Below are positions 44,646 through 53,830 of a DNA stretch of 64,000 nt, piece after piece. How positions within the stretch are numbered: the first letter of the stretch is position 1; the number at the start of each line of letters is the position of its first letter. Made by a program: the position numbers and the translations under genes. The notes beneath the pieces are model-generated. The model did no database searches. It saw only the letters and a program-made list of their open reading frames with translations, and was not told the DNA's origin. Source of the stretch: Verrucomicrobium spinosum DSM 4136 = JCM 18804. GTDB lineage: Bacteria; Verrucomicrobiota; Verrucomicrobiia; Verrucomicrobiales; Verrucomicrobiaceae. Where the stretch lies: assembly GCF_000172155.1 (NCBI RefSeq), contig NZ_ABIZ01000001.1, positions 5,303,105 through 5,367,104 of the forward strand, written 5' to 3'.

Positions 44646-46040
44646 TCAGGACTTGGATTGAGTCTGATCTTGAACTTGCTTCAAGAGGTCCTTCACAAGC
44701 ATGTTCGCGAGCTGCGTTTGTTTTTCATGAGTCACGGGATCATCATACCTGTGACTCAGCTTGGGAAAATCCACATTGATGGCAGACAGCGCCCAAGAAA
44801 ATGCATCCAGCTGAATATGAATCGACTGTCTGGCTTTCACTTGGCGACCTTCGGCCAGGAAACCCTCCAATGAAATGAGAAAGTCGAATCGATCAGGCAC
44901 GACAAGCGCGCCCGATTGACTGCGACTATAGACCAGCAGCACATCGTGCCATCCAGTCTCAAAACTCTGAACAGAGCCGGACCACTCCTTACATGGTTTC
45001 TCCGAAAACCCATAGATTCCGGGCTTTAGATGTTGAGACACGCTCCACTGCGCATTGCCAAAGATGCCAAGCAAAGGTGACAGCTTCTCTATGACCATCT
45101 GCATAGTTGGAATCCACACCTGACGGGCGTTAGCCTGCACCAACTCCACCGACTTTTCAGGAGGCTTGGCCCGAGCCTGGTGGCGCCGCGCGAAGATGGC
45201 CACCTCCTTGTCCACATCATCGGGCTCTTCAATGCTCTCCCCCCTTGCGGCCTTCAAAGATACTTCGAGTGACCAGACCAGCTCGTTTGCCAGATACAAA
45301 ACGAATGCATCAAGATCCCCAACATCGGCGCGATTTAAGGCCGCCAAATAGTTTTTCTTGTCTCTGCTCTTGATAATGATGGGCGGGTAACCCAGGCGAT
45401 AAAGCACGTAGTTTACCAGCAATCTCGCCACCCTTCCGTTACCATCGTCAAACGGGTGAATGAGGACGAACTCATGGTGCAACTTTCCGATGATGCGCGT
45501 CACATCATCCTCGCCTGATTCGAGGGCGTGTCGCAACCAGGCAATCAATGCCGACATCCTGGCCGGGATATCGATGGGATCTGCAAATTGGAAGATTTCA
45601 CCAGTAGCAGTTCTCACATTATTGGGAGAGGTCTTGTACTCGCCGGGTATGATCTGCTTGCGTGTCGCCTCTCCCTCAAACGTGGCAGCCGCCTTCCAGA
45701 ACGGCTCCTTCAGCAGCATCTTGTTGAGCGAGCGGACATCCCCTTCTGTCACCGGTTGGGGAGCTCGCGCGAGTTCCCGCACATAATCGATCGCCAGATC
45801 GTGTGCCTTCATCTCCTCGTACTCACGGAAAGCATGCCCTCCTTCGGTCTGACCGAAGATGAGCAGCAACTCCGTTTCTCCGTACGTAAGGGTGTTACCC
45901 TCGATGTGGTTGGAGTTGTAGTTCCACTCCAGGCGAAACTTACGCCAGAGGCGATCACGATCCGCGGTTGGGAGAGGCTGGGCGGCATCCCACTCTTGTT
46001 TAAGGCGGTCAATCTTGCCAATGACTTCGTCGAGCATCAT
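44646..46040 (-). CDS. Fic-domain protein (AMP-transferase type), class II
   Basis: 464 residues. The N-terminal inhibitory helix carries S43-N-H-I-E47-G-N49, the (S/T)-x-x-x-E-(G/N)-N motif of class II Fic proteins. The active-site loop is 'HPFDDGNGRVAR' at 195-206, complete with the catalytic His and the Mg/ATP residues. The flap lies before it ('IIPGEYKTSPNNVRTATGEI'). The last 200 residues form a helical C-terminal region without a winged-helix I recognise. Such enzymes AMPylate protein targets and are held off by their own Glu47. The gene has lower GC than neighbours and is bracketed by inverted repeats, so acquisition as a unit is likely. No antitoxin gene is next to it. Confidence 0.93.
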   Translation of the reverse strand: MMLDEVIGKIDRLKQEWDAAQPLPTADRDRLWRKFRLEWNYNSNHIEGNTLTYGETELLLIFGQTEGGHAFREYEEMKAHDLAIDYVRELARAPQPVTEGDVRSLNKMLLKEPFWKAAATFEGEATRKQIIPGEYKTSPNNVRTATGEIFQFADPIDIPARMSALIAWLRHALESGEDDVTRIIGKLHHEFVLIHPFDDGNGRVARLLVNYVLYRLGYPPIIIKSRDKKNYLAALNRADVGDLDAFVLYLANELVWSLEVSLKAARGESIEEPDDVDKEVAIFARRHQARAKPPEKSVELVQANARQVWIPTMQMVIEKLSPLLGIFGNAQWSVSQHLKPGIYGFSEKPCKEWSGSVQSFETGWHDVLLVYSRSQSGALVVPDRFDFLISLEGFLAEGRQVKARQSIHIQLDAFSWALSAINVDFPKLSHRYDDPVTHEKQTQLANMLVKDLLKQVQDQTQSKS

Positions 46041-46150
46041 CTGGGTAGCGGCGATTTCTTGCGTGCGAGCAGCACCCTAACATCAAAGGATCGGGCTGTC
46101 ACTCAGGCACTCCCAAATCGCCATTCACACTCGAGTCCGCCCCTTTTGCC

Positions 46151-46190
46151 CATCTTGTAAATCCTTCAAAAATCTTGTAAATCCTGTCTC
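46151..46190 (-). repeat. Inverted repeat on the right side of the Fic gene
   Basis: On the minus strand GAGACAGGATTTACAAGATT then TTTGAAGGATTTACAAGATG. It faces the left copy at 44552-44592 and encloses about 1.56 kb holding only the Fic gene. Confidence 0.8.
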
Positions 46191-46270
46191 AATAAGCCCC
46201 CGCCCCACCCCTCCGGCCTCACAGAAATCAGTTGCGGCCCCGCCCGGAGCAGACAACGCTGACGGTCTCT

Positions 46271-47479
46271 ATGATCGTTTCCCCTAAAATTCGCGGGTTC
46301 ATCTGCACCACCGCTCATCCTGAGGGATGTGCAAAGCACGTGGCCGACCAGATTGCGGTCGTGAAGAGCCGCGGCCCTGTGGCGAATGGCCCAAAGAAAG
46401 TCCTCGTGATCGGCTCCTCCACCGGGTACGGCCTCTCCTCCCGTATTGCCGCCGCATTTGGCTCGAACGCCGCCACCATCGGGGTGTTTTTTGAGCGCGC
46501 TGCCGAAGGCAACCGCACCGGCACCGCCGGCTGGTACAACACGGCCGCTTTTGAGAAAGAAGCCGCCGCCGCGGGCCTCTACGCCCGCTCTTTTAACGGC
46601 GACGCCTTCTCGGACGCCATCAAGGCGGAAGTCATTGCCGCCATCAAGGCCGACCTTGGTCAGGTGGATTGCGTGGTGTATAGCCTCGCCTCCCCTCGCC
46701 GCACCGATCCGAAGAGCGGTCAGGTGTACAATTCCGTCCTCAAGCCAATTGGTGAGAGCTACACCAACAAGAACCTCAACACCAACACGGGTGTGGTGAA
46801 CGAGGTCACCATCGAGCCAGCCGCAGGCGATGATCTCGAGCAGACCATCGCCGTCATGGGTGGCGAAGACTGGCTGCTCTGGATCGATGCCCTCCTCGAG
46901 GCTGGCGTCCTGGCACAGGGCGTGCAGACCGTTGCCTATTCCTACATCGGGCCTGAAGTGACCTGGCCCATCTACAAGAATGGCACCATTGGCCGTGCCA
47001 AGGAAGATGTGGAGCGCGTCCAGAAAGTGCTCGACGCTCACCTCGCCCCTCTCGGCGGCAAGGCCTGGGTCTCCGTCAACAAGGCACTGGTTACTCAGGC
47101 TAGCTCCGCCATCCCCGTGGTGCCCCTTTACATTTCCCTCCTCTACAAGGTGATGAAAGATCAAGGGACCCATGAGGACTGCATTGAGCAGATGGACCGT
47201 CTCTTCCGCGATCGCATGTACAGCGGCACCCCCCAACCAGACGAGGCCGGCCGCATCCGTGTGGACGACTGGGAAATGGCCCCTGCGGTGCAGGAGCTCG
47301 TCGGCCAGCGCTGGAAAGAAGTGAATTCCGAGAACCTCGCCGAACTTGCCGACTTTGAAGGCTACAAGTCCAGCTTCCTCCGCCTCTTTGGCTTCGGTCT
47401 GGAAGGCGTGAACTATGAGGCAGACACAGACGTGACCATCGGCATCCCCTCGCTGCCGACGGCCCCTGCTGCCGCCTAA
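46271..47479 (+). CDS. fabV: Trans-2-enoyl-ACP/CoA reductase FabV
   Basis: 402 residues from ATG 46271 ('[20 protein letters not shown]'), the standard FabV opening. Family marks: the NADH-binding '[20 protein letters not shown]' near residue 42, '[20 protein letters not shown]', '[19 protein letters not shown]', and the active-site '[20 protein letters not shown]' containing the Tyr-x8-Lys pair. FabV performs the last reduction of each fatty-acid elongation cycle and is naturally resistant to triclosan. The length is normal for the family (about 400). Single gene with a terminator 31 nt downstream. Confidence 0.96.
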   Translation: MIVSPKIRGFICTTAHPEGCAKHVADQIAVVKSRGPVANGPKKVLVIGSSTGYGLSSRIAAAFGSNAATIGVFFERAAEGNRTGTAGWYNTAAFEKEAAAAGLYARSFNGDAFSDAIKAEVIAAIKADLGQVDCVVYSLASPRRTDPKSGQVYNSVLKPIGESYTNKNLNTNTGVVNEVTIEPAAGDDLEQTIAVMGGEDWLLWIDALLEAGVLAQGVQTVAYSYIGPEVTWPIYKNGTIGRAKEDVERVQKVLDAHLAPLGGKAWVSVNKALVTQASSAIPVVPLYISLLYKVMKDQGTHEDCIEQMDRLFRDRMYSGTPQPDEAGRIRVDDWEMAPAVQELVGQRWKEVNSENLAELADFEGYKSSFLRLFGFGLEGVNYEADTDVTIGIPSLPTAPAAA

Positions 47480-47510
47480 GACGAACTGCTTCACCACAGG
47501 ACCTGGATCC

Positions 47511-47553
47511 GATCAGCCCCGGCGGAGACCTCTCCACCGGGGCTGATCATTTT
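47511..47553 (+). terminator. Terminator hairpin after fabV
   Basis: GATCAGCCCCGG and CCGGGGCTGATC pair around a 14-nt loop, followed by ATTTTC. Confidence 0.8.
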
Positions 47554-47806
47554 CAGCGGCCTCAACCGCACAGGTTTCAGCATAGCGGTCGGCACTACAG
47601 CTCCGACCACAAACAAAACACCGGGACGCAGGACGATCAGGAACTCCTCAGGTCGTCTAGGGCGATCAACCTCGCAGCAGAAAGAACGGCCCATCATCCG
47701 GCTGGACTCCGCATTTTTTTGACAGGATTTTCCCCATCAATTCACCAAATTCATCTTGCACCGCGTGCCTCACCTTGGACCTTTGCCAAGGTCTTGATCC
47801 ACACCC

Positions 47807-48337
47807 ATGTCCACCCCGCCCTACCCCGCTAAAACGCGCCTGACGGGCGCCTCCATCACGGTTTTGATTCTGGCCTGGCTCGCCTGGGCGCTTTTGCTCC
47901 TGAGTTATGGCATCGATCTTCTCATCGCTTCCTTCGGACATAGTCCCAACCAGTCCTCCCTCCCCCAGCCGATGAACAACGATTTCACGGCAGTGCTCGT
48001 CGCCTGTTCTGTCTTCCAGATCCTTGTTATCGCCTTTGTCCGCTGGTTGGGTCTTCACTTCCTTATCACACCACGCCGCCTCATTCCTGGCACTTGGTCC
48101 GCCGCGATCGTCGCCTTGCTGGTCACAGGATTGATTCTCGTCCTGATCAAGTCCATCGAGGTGTACGGGCTGATTCTATGGTTTGGCAGCATGTCCTGGC
48201 CGCACTATCTCCCGTTCTATGGGGTCAGCCTGCTCCTGCTATTGGCGCACCTGCCCTGCTTTCTGCTTACTGACCGCGTACTACAGCGTCCTTTGCCCAC
48301 ACCACCAGCCCGTGCCGCCCTGTCAGCATCGAACTGA
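47807..48337 (+). CDS. Four-helix membrane protein of unknown function
   Basis: 176 residues. Hydrophobic segments at about 15-40, 60-85, 98-120 and 130-152 suggest four transmembrane helices; the start 'MSTPPYPAKTRLTGASITVL' is polar and positive. No family is recognised. The stop codon is TGA at 48335-48337, and the same frame then stays open for another 124 codons (see the next region), which is worth noting. Stands alone. Confidence 0.7.
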   Translation: MSTPPYPAKTRLTGASITVLILAWLAWALLLLSYGIDLLIASFGHSPNQSSLPQPMNNDFTAVLVACSVFQILVIAFVRWLGLHFLITPRRLIPGTWSAAIVALLVTGLILVLIKSIEVYGLILWFGSMSWPHYLPFYGVSLLLLLAHLPCFLLTDRVLQRPLPTPPARAALSASN

Positions 48338-49122
48338 CAGGGCTCACTCGCACCTGGAACGCCCCGGTAGAGCCCAAAGACCGCCGACGGTCCCAAAAGG
48401 AGTCACAATCAATCAGCGTCAGCCATTGCTCGACAAGAACGGAGTTCCGCGGCCTATTGGCACCTTCAGGCCGAACCCTTCGCCGGGGAAGTCCTGAACC
48501 TCCGTAGCTACGGCGCGCGTCAGGGCACGCTCGATCCCTCCAGCCGCTTCACCGCCGACGGTGCAGTTCAAGCCTACAACCTCCCAGGCTATCAGGCGCG
48601 ACTGGATGCCCCCCTCGATTCAGAAATCGTCGCTGCCTGGGACCAGGCATTTAAAGAGCTCCAGACCGGAAGATTGAACCACAACCACTCGCGCCATCCA
48701 TTGCTTCTCTAGAAAAACAAAGCATCACACCCGTGTCGCCCGTAAAGGCTGGCAAAACCCGGGGCACCGTCTTGCTGGAAATGTGGCAGCCCCTTGCGGA
48801 TCACCCGCACGCCAACCGCACCGTAGCTTTTGGCGACACCGGCACCAAATAGACCGTCAACGCCTTGAGTTCCTCAGCATTCAGACACGCTCATGCAAAT
48901 ATTCGCAATAATGCCGGACAAATCAGACATTATTTCATCGACGGTGCGGTCGGCACCACCATGATGTAGTCGCTTGTTATTGAGTGGGTTTCACGCCAAT
49001 TCGTGGATGCTTTACCTGACAAATCTGTCAGGTGCTCACTTCACAAAAAATTCTAACGACAAACCCACGTGCTACACTATAGGTAATAGGACTCCACCTG
49101 ATACCCTTGATGTCCTGTAAAC
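48338..49122 (+). pseudogene. Region with protein-like open frames, probable gene debris
   Basis: From 48338 to a TAG at 48710-48712 the frame is open with no good start codon. It reads like protein in its second half: 'WHLQAEPFAGEVLNLRSYGA', 'SSRFTADGAVQAYNLPGYQA', 'SEIVAAWDQAFKELQTGRLN'. A further stretch in another frame, 48721-48855, gives 'GTVLLEMWQPLADHPHANRT'. Neither fragment was recognised as a named family. The rest, 48860-49122, is AT-richer and contains the palindrome at 49014-49033 upstream of the regulator gene. Degraded gene or genes is the likeliest explanation. Confidence 0.4.
49014..49033. promoter_or_regulatory. 20-bp palindrome upstream of the LuxR-type regulator
   Basis: ACCTGACA-AATC-TGTCAGGT: 8-bp perfect arms, 90 bp before the regulator's ATG. 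There is no T run, so an operator site, possibly autoregulatory, is as likely as a terminator. Confidence 0.4.
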
Positions 49123-49878
49123 ATGAATCAGCACTCAGTACTGATAGTTCACGGCGAACCGCTGGTGCGAGTAGGACTGCGGTCGCTGTTTGAATCACAA
49201 CGCGCATGCGCAACCTGTGGAGAGACCAGCAACCCGGCAACGGCGCTGGCTCTTGCCACAGAACTGACGCCCCGCTTTGTGCTGTTGGATCTGGTTCTTC
49301 CTCAAGGAGACGGCGTCGTGCTCATCAAAGATTTGCATCGCTTTGTCCCATCTTCCCACTTGATCGTCATCAGCAGTCTGGTTGACACAGAGTCGGTGCA
49401 GCGCGCCTTCCGTGCCGGTGCCGAGGCTTATGTGACCACTCAAGATGAGCCAGGTGAGGTGCTGGCCGCCATGGATGCCGTACAAGAAGGCCGGCGTTAT
49501 GCCAGCAACCGCGTTTCCAGCAGTCTTTTGCAGGACCTCTCTTGTGGAGCCTTGGGCCGCCCACGGGACGCTGAGGTGTCACGCCTCTCTGACCGCGAGC
49601 TGCAGGTGTTCCGGATGATCGGTCGGGGCATGAGCAGCACCAGCATCGCCCAAGAGCTGGGCGTCAGCAGCAAGACGGTGGAAACCCACCGCCAAAGGAT
49701 GAAGGACAAGCTTCAGGTGCACAATGGGGCTCAACTGGCCCAGCGCGCCGCCTCATGGTTTGCCTCCATGGCGAAACGCAGCGGCCATCCACAGCCACGC
49801 ATTGAGCCCATCTCACGTGTTCCACTGCGCCGCCCCAAGGACGCGCCAGTGGAACTGGCCCGCTTCAAGGTTGAATAA
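49123..49878 (+). CDS. NarL/FixJ-type response regulator
   Basis: 251 residues. The receiver domain spans about 5-125 with the phosphoacceptor Asp56 in 'RFVLLDLVLPQGDGV' and the conserved Ser/Thr and Lys positions partly replaced (E-A-Y-V-T-T after the fifth strand), while the acidic pocket at residues 11-12 is G-E rather than D-D. The LuxR helix-turn-helix lies at about 152-215: 'LSDRELQVFRMIGRGMSSTS' and 'LGVSSKTVETHRQRMKDKLQ'. A 35-residue basic tail follows. No sensor kinase gene is adjacent, so it is an orphan. The weak acidic pocket raises doubt whether it is controlled by phosphorylation. Confidence 0.9.
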   Translation: MNQHSVLIVHGEPLVRVGLRSLFESQRACATCGETSNPATALALATELTPRFVLLDLVLPQGDGVVLIKDLHRFVPSSHLIVISSLVDTESVQRAFRAGAEAYVTTQDEPGEVLAAMDAVQEGRRYASNRVSSSLLQDLSCGALGRPRDAEVSRLSDRELQVFRMIGRGMSSTSIAQELGVSSKTVETHRQRMKDKLQVHNGAQLAQRAASWFASMAKRSGHPQPRIEPISRVPLRRPKDAPVELARFKVE

Positions 49879-51115
49879 CGCGGATCGCCAAGTTGGCCGT
49901 GCCCACGCCCCCTTGACCATCTCGCGCATAGCCATAGATCCGGTATTCCCCAGGTTGGACAGGCGCGGCGAATGATGCGTTACTTCCTTTAACCTCCAGG
50001 ATGGATGCCGGGTGGGCAGGTGGCGTCAGCTCGCGGCCTTCCCTGTCCCGCGCTCCGCGGGCCGACAACACCCGCCAGTCGTAGCTGAGCGTATCGCCGT
50101 CTGGATCTTGCGCCACCATCCTTGCAGAGAACTTCTGCCCGGGGCGCACCGTCTGCCCCGCCTGATCACAACGCAAGGGCTCCACCGCCGGAGCGCGGTT
50201 GGAGGGTTTCTGTCCGCTCCACACCTCTTGCAACACATCCACGGACGGCGTCGCCGCGCCGTCCTCTGTTAGCAGCCCGAACCACGTCGCACTGGCCTCC
50301 TGTTTTTGGCCCCAGAGGAAGGCATATCCACCAGCACATCCCCCCGTGGCTCCCGGGCCCAATGCCTTGGTGGCCGCCATCTTCAGGAACTCCGCCTTCT
50401 GCGTACTGGTATCTTCCAGCGGAGCGCCCCATGAAGTCTTTCCGACCTCCCAGAAGCCCCGTGGACCGTATTCCGTCACCAGCCAGGGACGCTTCCACCC
50501 CAGCTTCGCCAGCGTCTCCCTCAGTCCCGGGAGAGCCCCATAGGTATTGATTCCCACAAAATCCAGATCAGGGGCATGTTCGTTCAGCCCTTTTGCTTTC
50601 AGGTCACTGATGCCTGCCAGGGCCGTAAAGGTCGGGTGGGCAGGGTCTGTTTCATGAACCAGCTTCGCCAGCCGGTTCACTTGTTTCCACAGCGCAGCAT
50701 TTCCCCCATCCCCCTCCATCTCATTCCCCAGCCCCCAGAGCAGCAGCGCCGGGTGGTCTTTGTGTTCGGTCACGATCTGCTTCACCCGCGCCGCCTGCCG
50801 GTCACAATGCTCCGGCCAGCTGTAGGAGAACCATGAGCACTCCGGCTCCAGCCAGATGCCCGCCGCCACGGTGAGCCCCAGAGCGTTGGCTTCATCCAGT
50901 TTCGCCCCCAAACCCTCGTGTCCCCAGGTGCGCACGGAGTTTCCACCCCGCGCCCTCAGCAGCTTGAGCGGGCCATCCCCTCCCGCGCCGTGAATGAAAT
51001 ACGGTTCCCCGCCGCGCTTGAGCCCCCCTTCCGGCACCACCTCCACCTTTACAGGAGCAGCGTGCAATGCCGCACTCACGGTGCAACCCCACAGAAAGAG
51101 AGAAACGCGCATCAT
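49865..51115 (-). CDS. Exported glycoside hydrolase, clan GH-A (GH2-like TIM barrel)
   Basis: 416 residues from ATG 51115 (51112 also possible) with a signal peptide ('SLFLWGCTVSAALHAAP'). The catalytic barrel has 'GGNSVRTWGHEGLGAKLDEA', the acid/base Glu132 in 'LLLWGLGNEMEGDG' and the nucleophile Glu215 in 'PWLVTEYGPRGFWE'. The last 100 residues form a PKD/Ig-like domain ('DPDGDTLSYDWRVLSARG', 'GEYRIYGYARDGQGGVGTAN'). It resembles the GH2 catalytic domain used by beta-mannosidases and beta-glucuronidases. The 3' end overlaps the convergent regulator gene by 14 bp. Confidence 0.87.
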   Translation of the reverse strand: MMRVSLFLWGCTVSAALHAAPVKVEVVPEGGLKRGGEPYFIHGAGGDGPLKLLRARGGNSVRTWGHEGLGAKLDEANALGLTVAAGIWLEPECSWFSYSWPEHCDRQAARVKQIVTEHKDHPALLLWGLGNEMEGDGGNAALWKQVNRLAKLVHETDPAHPTFTALAGISDLKAKGLNEHAPDLDFVGINTYGALPGLRETLAKLGWKRPWLVTEYGPRGFWEVGKTSWGAPLEDTSTQKAEFLKMAATKALGPGATGGCAGGYAFLWGQKQEASATWFGLLTEDGAATPSVDVLQEVWSGQKPSNRAPAVEPLRCDQAGQTVRPGQKFSARMVAQDPDGDTLSYDWRVLSARGARDREGRELTPPAHPASILEVKGSNASFAAPVQPGEYRIYGYARDGQGGVGTANLAIRVIQP

Positions 51116-51182
51116 ATTCGCCCCCATCCTACCAGCCGCAGAAACGCTCTGCAAGCTCCTGCGGATCGGGATTGCGAATCGA

Positions 51183-52106
51183 TCAAGGCTTCAACTGCTC
51201 CACCAGAAAGCCGAAGATGTCCGGATGCTTCACATCTTTGGCACCCGTGTAGTTGAACTCGTACGGCACTCCCACCGTTTTTAGCTTCTCCACCAGTCCG
51301 GCTCCAAAGTTGGCGGAATGCGGCGGATCCTTGTGCGGTTGACCAAGCGCCGGGACAGAATCATAGAACAGGTACAGTGGCGGGTCGCCTTTCGACGCCA
51401 GTTCGTACGGTGAGAATTCCTTGATGTACGGCATCAGCGACTCGCGCTTGTCCAGAAAGTCCTGGTAGCTGGGCAGCGTGAAGGCGTGGTGACCATAGTC
51501 ATTGTTGGCGATCCATTCCCGCATCTGCTTGGGATCCAGCGAGGTCTGAGGCACGAATGCCATCACGCACGTGAGCCGGGTGGATTCGCGTGCCACCGGA
51601 TCCGTACTTCCCGGTTCCGCCCGGTCATCATGGAGCGCCAGCCACAACACGTTGAAGCCTCCGGCAGATCCACCACACCCTGCAATACGCTTCTTGTCCA
51701 CCCCCCACTCCACCGCCTTCGTGCGGACGAACTGCAATGCCCGGGCAGAGTCATCCAGGCACGCATTGACGGGCGGAGCCACCTTCTCAGCAATGGCATC
51801 CGGGATGAGACGATAGTTGATCGACACCACCGAGATGCCCGACTCCAGGCACTTTGCCAGAAAGTCCGGGTTGGCCTTGTCGCCATTCATCCAGCCCCCG
51901 CCGTGCACAAAAAATAACAGCGGCACCGGTCCCTGGCCAGCCTTGGGAGTCTTCCAGAAGTCCAACACCTGCTTGGGGTGCGGTCCGTAGGCCACATTTG
52001 CCTGGGTGGGTGCTGACACCGCTGGTGCCTGAGCATGGATCAGCGGGCTGCCCAAGCCCAAGACGACCAGTGAGAGGCAGGCGGATAGGTGGCCGAGGCG
52101 CAACAT
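51183..52106 (-). CDS. Exported alpha/beta-hydrolase esterase (BD-FAE/HSL type)
   Basis: 307 residues from ATG 52106, the start of a signal peptide ('CLSLVVLGLGSPLIHAQ'). The fold shows the 'LLFFVHGGGWMNGDK' oxyanion motif, the nucleophile elbow 'CGGSAGG' and a final His in 'KDVKHPDIFGFL'. It is an esterase or carbohydrate deacetylase like those encoded beside plant-polysaccharide enzymes. It lies 68 bp upstream of the glycosidase gene (49865-51115) on the same strand, so the two are probably cotranscribed and act on the same substrate. Confidence 0.88.
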   Translation of the reverse strand: MLRLGHLSACLSLVVLGLGSPLIHAQAPAVSAPTQANVAYGPHPKQVLDFWKTPKAGQGPVPLLFFVHGGGWMNGDKANPDFLAKCLESGISVVSINYRLIPDAIAEKVAPPVNACLDDSARALQFVRTKAVEWGVDKKRIAGCGGSAGGFNVLWLALHDDRAEPGSTDPVARESTRLTCVMAFVPQTSLDPKQMREWIANNDYGHHAFTLPSYQDFLDKRESLMPYIKEFSPYELASKGDPPLYLFYDSVPALGQPHKDPPHSANFGAGLVEKLKTVGVPYEFNYTGAKDVKHPDIFGFLVEQLKP

Positions 52107-52172
52107 AGTGGCATCGATAGCGGGGAGCCCTTCCCTTGCCAAGGGGCAACTGGCGAATTCCCGAATCGAATT

Positions 52173-52802
52173 CTACTTTCCACCCGCCGCAGTCGCCACT
52201 CCCAGCCCGCAATAGACCACTCCGGAAATGTACTTCTCGTGTTTCAGTACCGAGCTTCGGCGGAGCCAAGGGGCGAGGGTTCCACTCATCAGCGCGTACA
52301 GACCATCACTGAGGATGGCCATGACCACGAAAACGCATCCCATCACCAGCATCTGCAACCAGGGGTCCACATAGCCCGCTCCCTTGGCCACGAACTGCGG
52401 CAAGAACGCCAGAAAGAAAAGCGCGGTCTTGGGATTGAGCGTCCCCACCGCATACCCTTGCCAGAAGACTGCCCTCAACCGTTCCACCTGAAAGCTCAGG
52501 GTCTCCACGGTCATCGGCTTGGACATGAACTTGCGAATGCCAAAGACGATGAGGTACAGGGCTCCGGCATACTTCAAGACGGAAAACAGTGTCGCCGACG
52601 TGGCCAAAATAGCCGACAGCCCCAGCGCCGCGAAGATGGCATGGGTCAGATTCCCCAATCCCACTCCGGCCACAGATGCCAATCCTGCCAGGCGCCCCTG
52701 ACTGATGCTGCGCGTCACGATGTACAGTACCGCCGGCCCGGGTGTGAGAATCAGCAGCACGGAAGCCAGCAGGAACAAGGTGAACTTCGCGGGATCAAAC
52801 AT
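52173..52802 (-). CDS. LysE/RhtB-family amino-acid exporter
   Basis: 209 residues with six hydrophobic helices. The family marks are 'LFLLASVLLILTPGPAVLYI' at the start, 'SQGRLAGLASVAGVGLGNLT', 'YLIVFGIRKFM' and 'YAVGTLNPKTALFFLAFLPQ'. RhtB-type proteins export homoserine, threonine, leucine or other small metabolites across the inner membrane. It lies 66 bp upstream of the esterase gene on the same strand and may share its transcript. Confidence 0.93.
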   Translation of the reverse strand: MFDPAKFTLFLLASVLLILTPGPAVLYIVTRSISQGRLAGLASVAGVGLGNLTHAIFAALGLSAILATSATLFSVLKYAGALYLIVFGIRKFMSKPMTVETLSFQVERLRAVFWQGYAVGTLNPKTALFFLAFLPQFVAKGAGYVDPWLQMLVMGCVFVVMAILSDGLYALMSGTLAPWLRRSSVLKHEKYISGVVYCGLGVATAAGGK

Positions 52803-52952
52803 GGGGAAATGTGTACGGAATCAGGTCACAGACGCCTGGTCACTCAACAAGCATGAGGAAAGGTTGACAACATTTTCCCATCCAGATAACAGCTCATGGC
52901 AAAGGCGCGCTCCGCATCGGAGCAAGCCGTTCAACATCGGCCATCACTCCCC

Positions 52953-53597
52953 ATGAACACTTCCCGCCGCGCCCTGCTTGCTCTTGCCGTTCTGCCCGCC
53001 TTCGCTGGATGTCGCACGGTGTACTACACCGCCATGGAGAAGGTCGGCTTCGAGAAACGCGATCTCCTCCGCCGGGCCGTGAAGGCCGCCCGTGGAGAAC
53101 AGCAAGATGCCGGGAAACAATACAAGGACGCCCTCGAACAGCTCCAGGCCATCTATGGTCGCAGCGGCAGCAATCTGGAGAAAGCCTACGACAAGCTCAA
53201 AGCAGAGTATGAATCTTGCGCCGCCGACACCAAAGCCGTGCAAGGCCGCATCAAGGAAATGGACCGGGTGGCCTCCGACCTCTTCCGCGAATGGGAGGGA
53301 GAAATCCGCCAGATGGATGACCCCACGCTCTCAAGCTCCAGCCGGAACAAGCTGGCCCAGACCCGGACGAACTTTGACAACGTCTCCAGCGCCCTCCATC
53401 GTTCCTATGAGGCCATGCCTCCAGTGCTCAAGAAGCTGCAGGACCACGTCCTCTATCTGAAGCACAACCTCAATGCCGAGGCACTGGGCTCACTGCGTGG
53501 CCGCGCCCAGGAGATTGAGGGCGACATTCAGACGCTTCTCACCCGCATGAATGCCGCGATTGCCGAGGCGGACGGCTTTGTGAAGACGCTGAAATAA
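52953..53597 (+). CDS. DUF2959-family lipoprotein
   Basis: 214 residues from ATG 52953. The signal 'SRRALLALAVLPAFAGCRTV' ends in a lipobox with Cys23 or near it, so the protein is membrane-anchored in the periplasm. The rest is almost wholly helical coiled coil, beginning 'YYTAMEKVGFEKRDLLRRAV', the signature of DUF2959, and ending 'IEGDIQTLLTRMNAAIAEAD'. The family has no known function. It is divergent from the LysE gene and followed by further small envelope-protein genes. Confidence 0.9.
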   Translation: MNTSRRALLALAVLPAFAGCRTVYYTAMEKVGFEKRDLLRRAVKAARGEQQDAGKQYKDALEQLQAIYGRSGSNLEKAYDKLKAEYESCAADTKAVQGRIKEMDRVASDLFREWEGEIRQMDDPTLSSSSRNKLAQTRTNFDNVSSALHRSYEAMPPVLKKLQDHVLYLKHNLNAEALGSLRGRAQEIEGDIQTLLTRMNAAIAEADGFVKTLK

Positions 53598-53830
53598 CGC
53601 CTCCAGCAACAACCGGGCTGTAGACAACGCGCTTTCATCCACCAGTCTCCGGGGCACTACTGCTGCACCAGATGCTGGTGGTCGCCCGTTGCCACTTGCT
53701 TGAGCACACGGCCTACACCGTTGCCCCCTCTGGCCCGCCGCCAAAACCGGCGTAGCTCGAGACCAAATACACGCTTTTGCAGGTGCCCGGAAACGTTCCA
53801 CCGGCTCCCGCGTACATATGGCGTGCCCCC

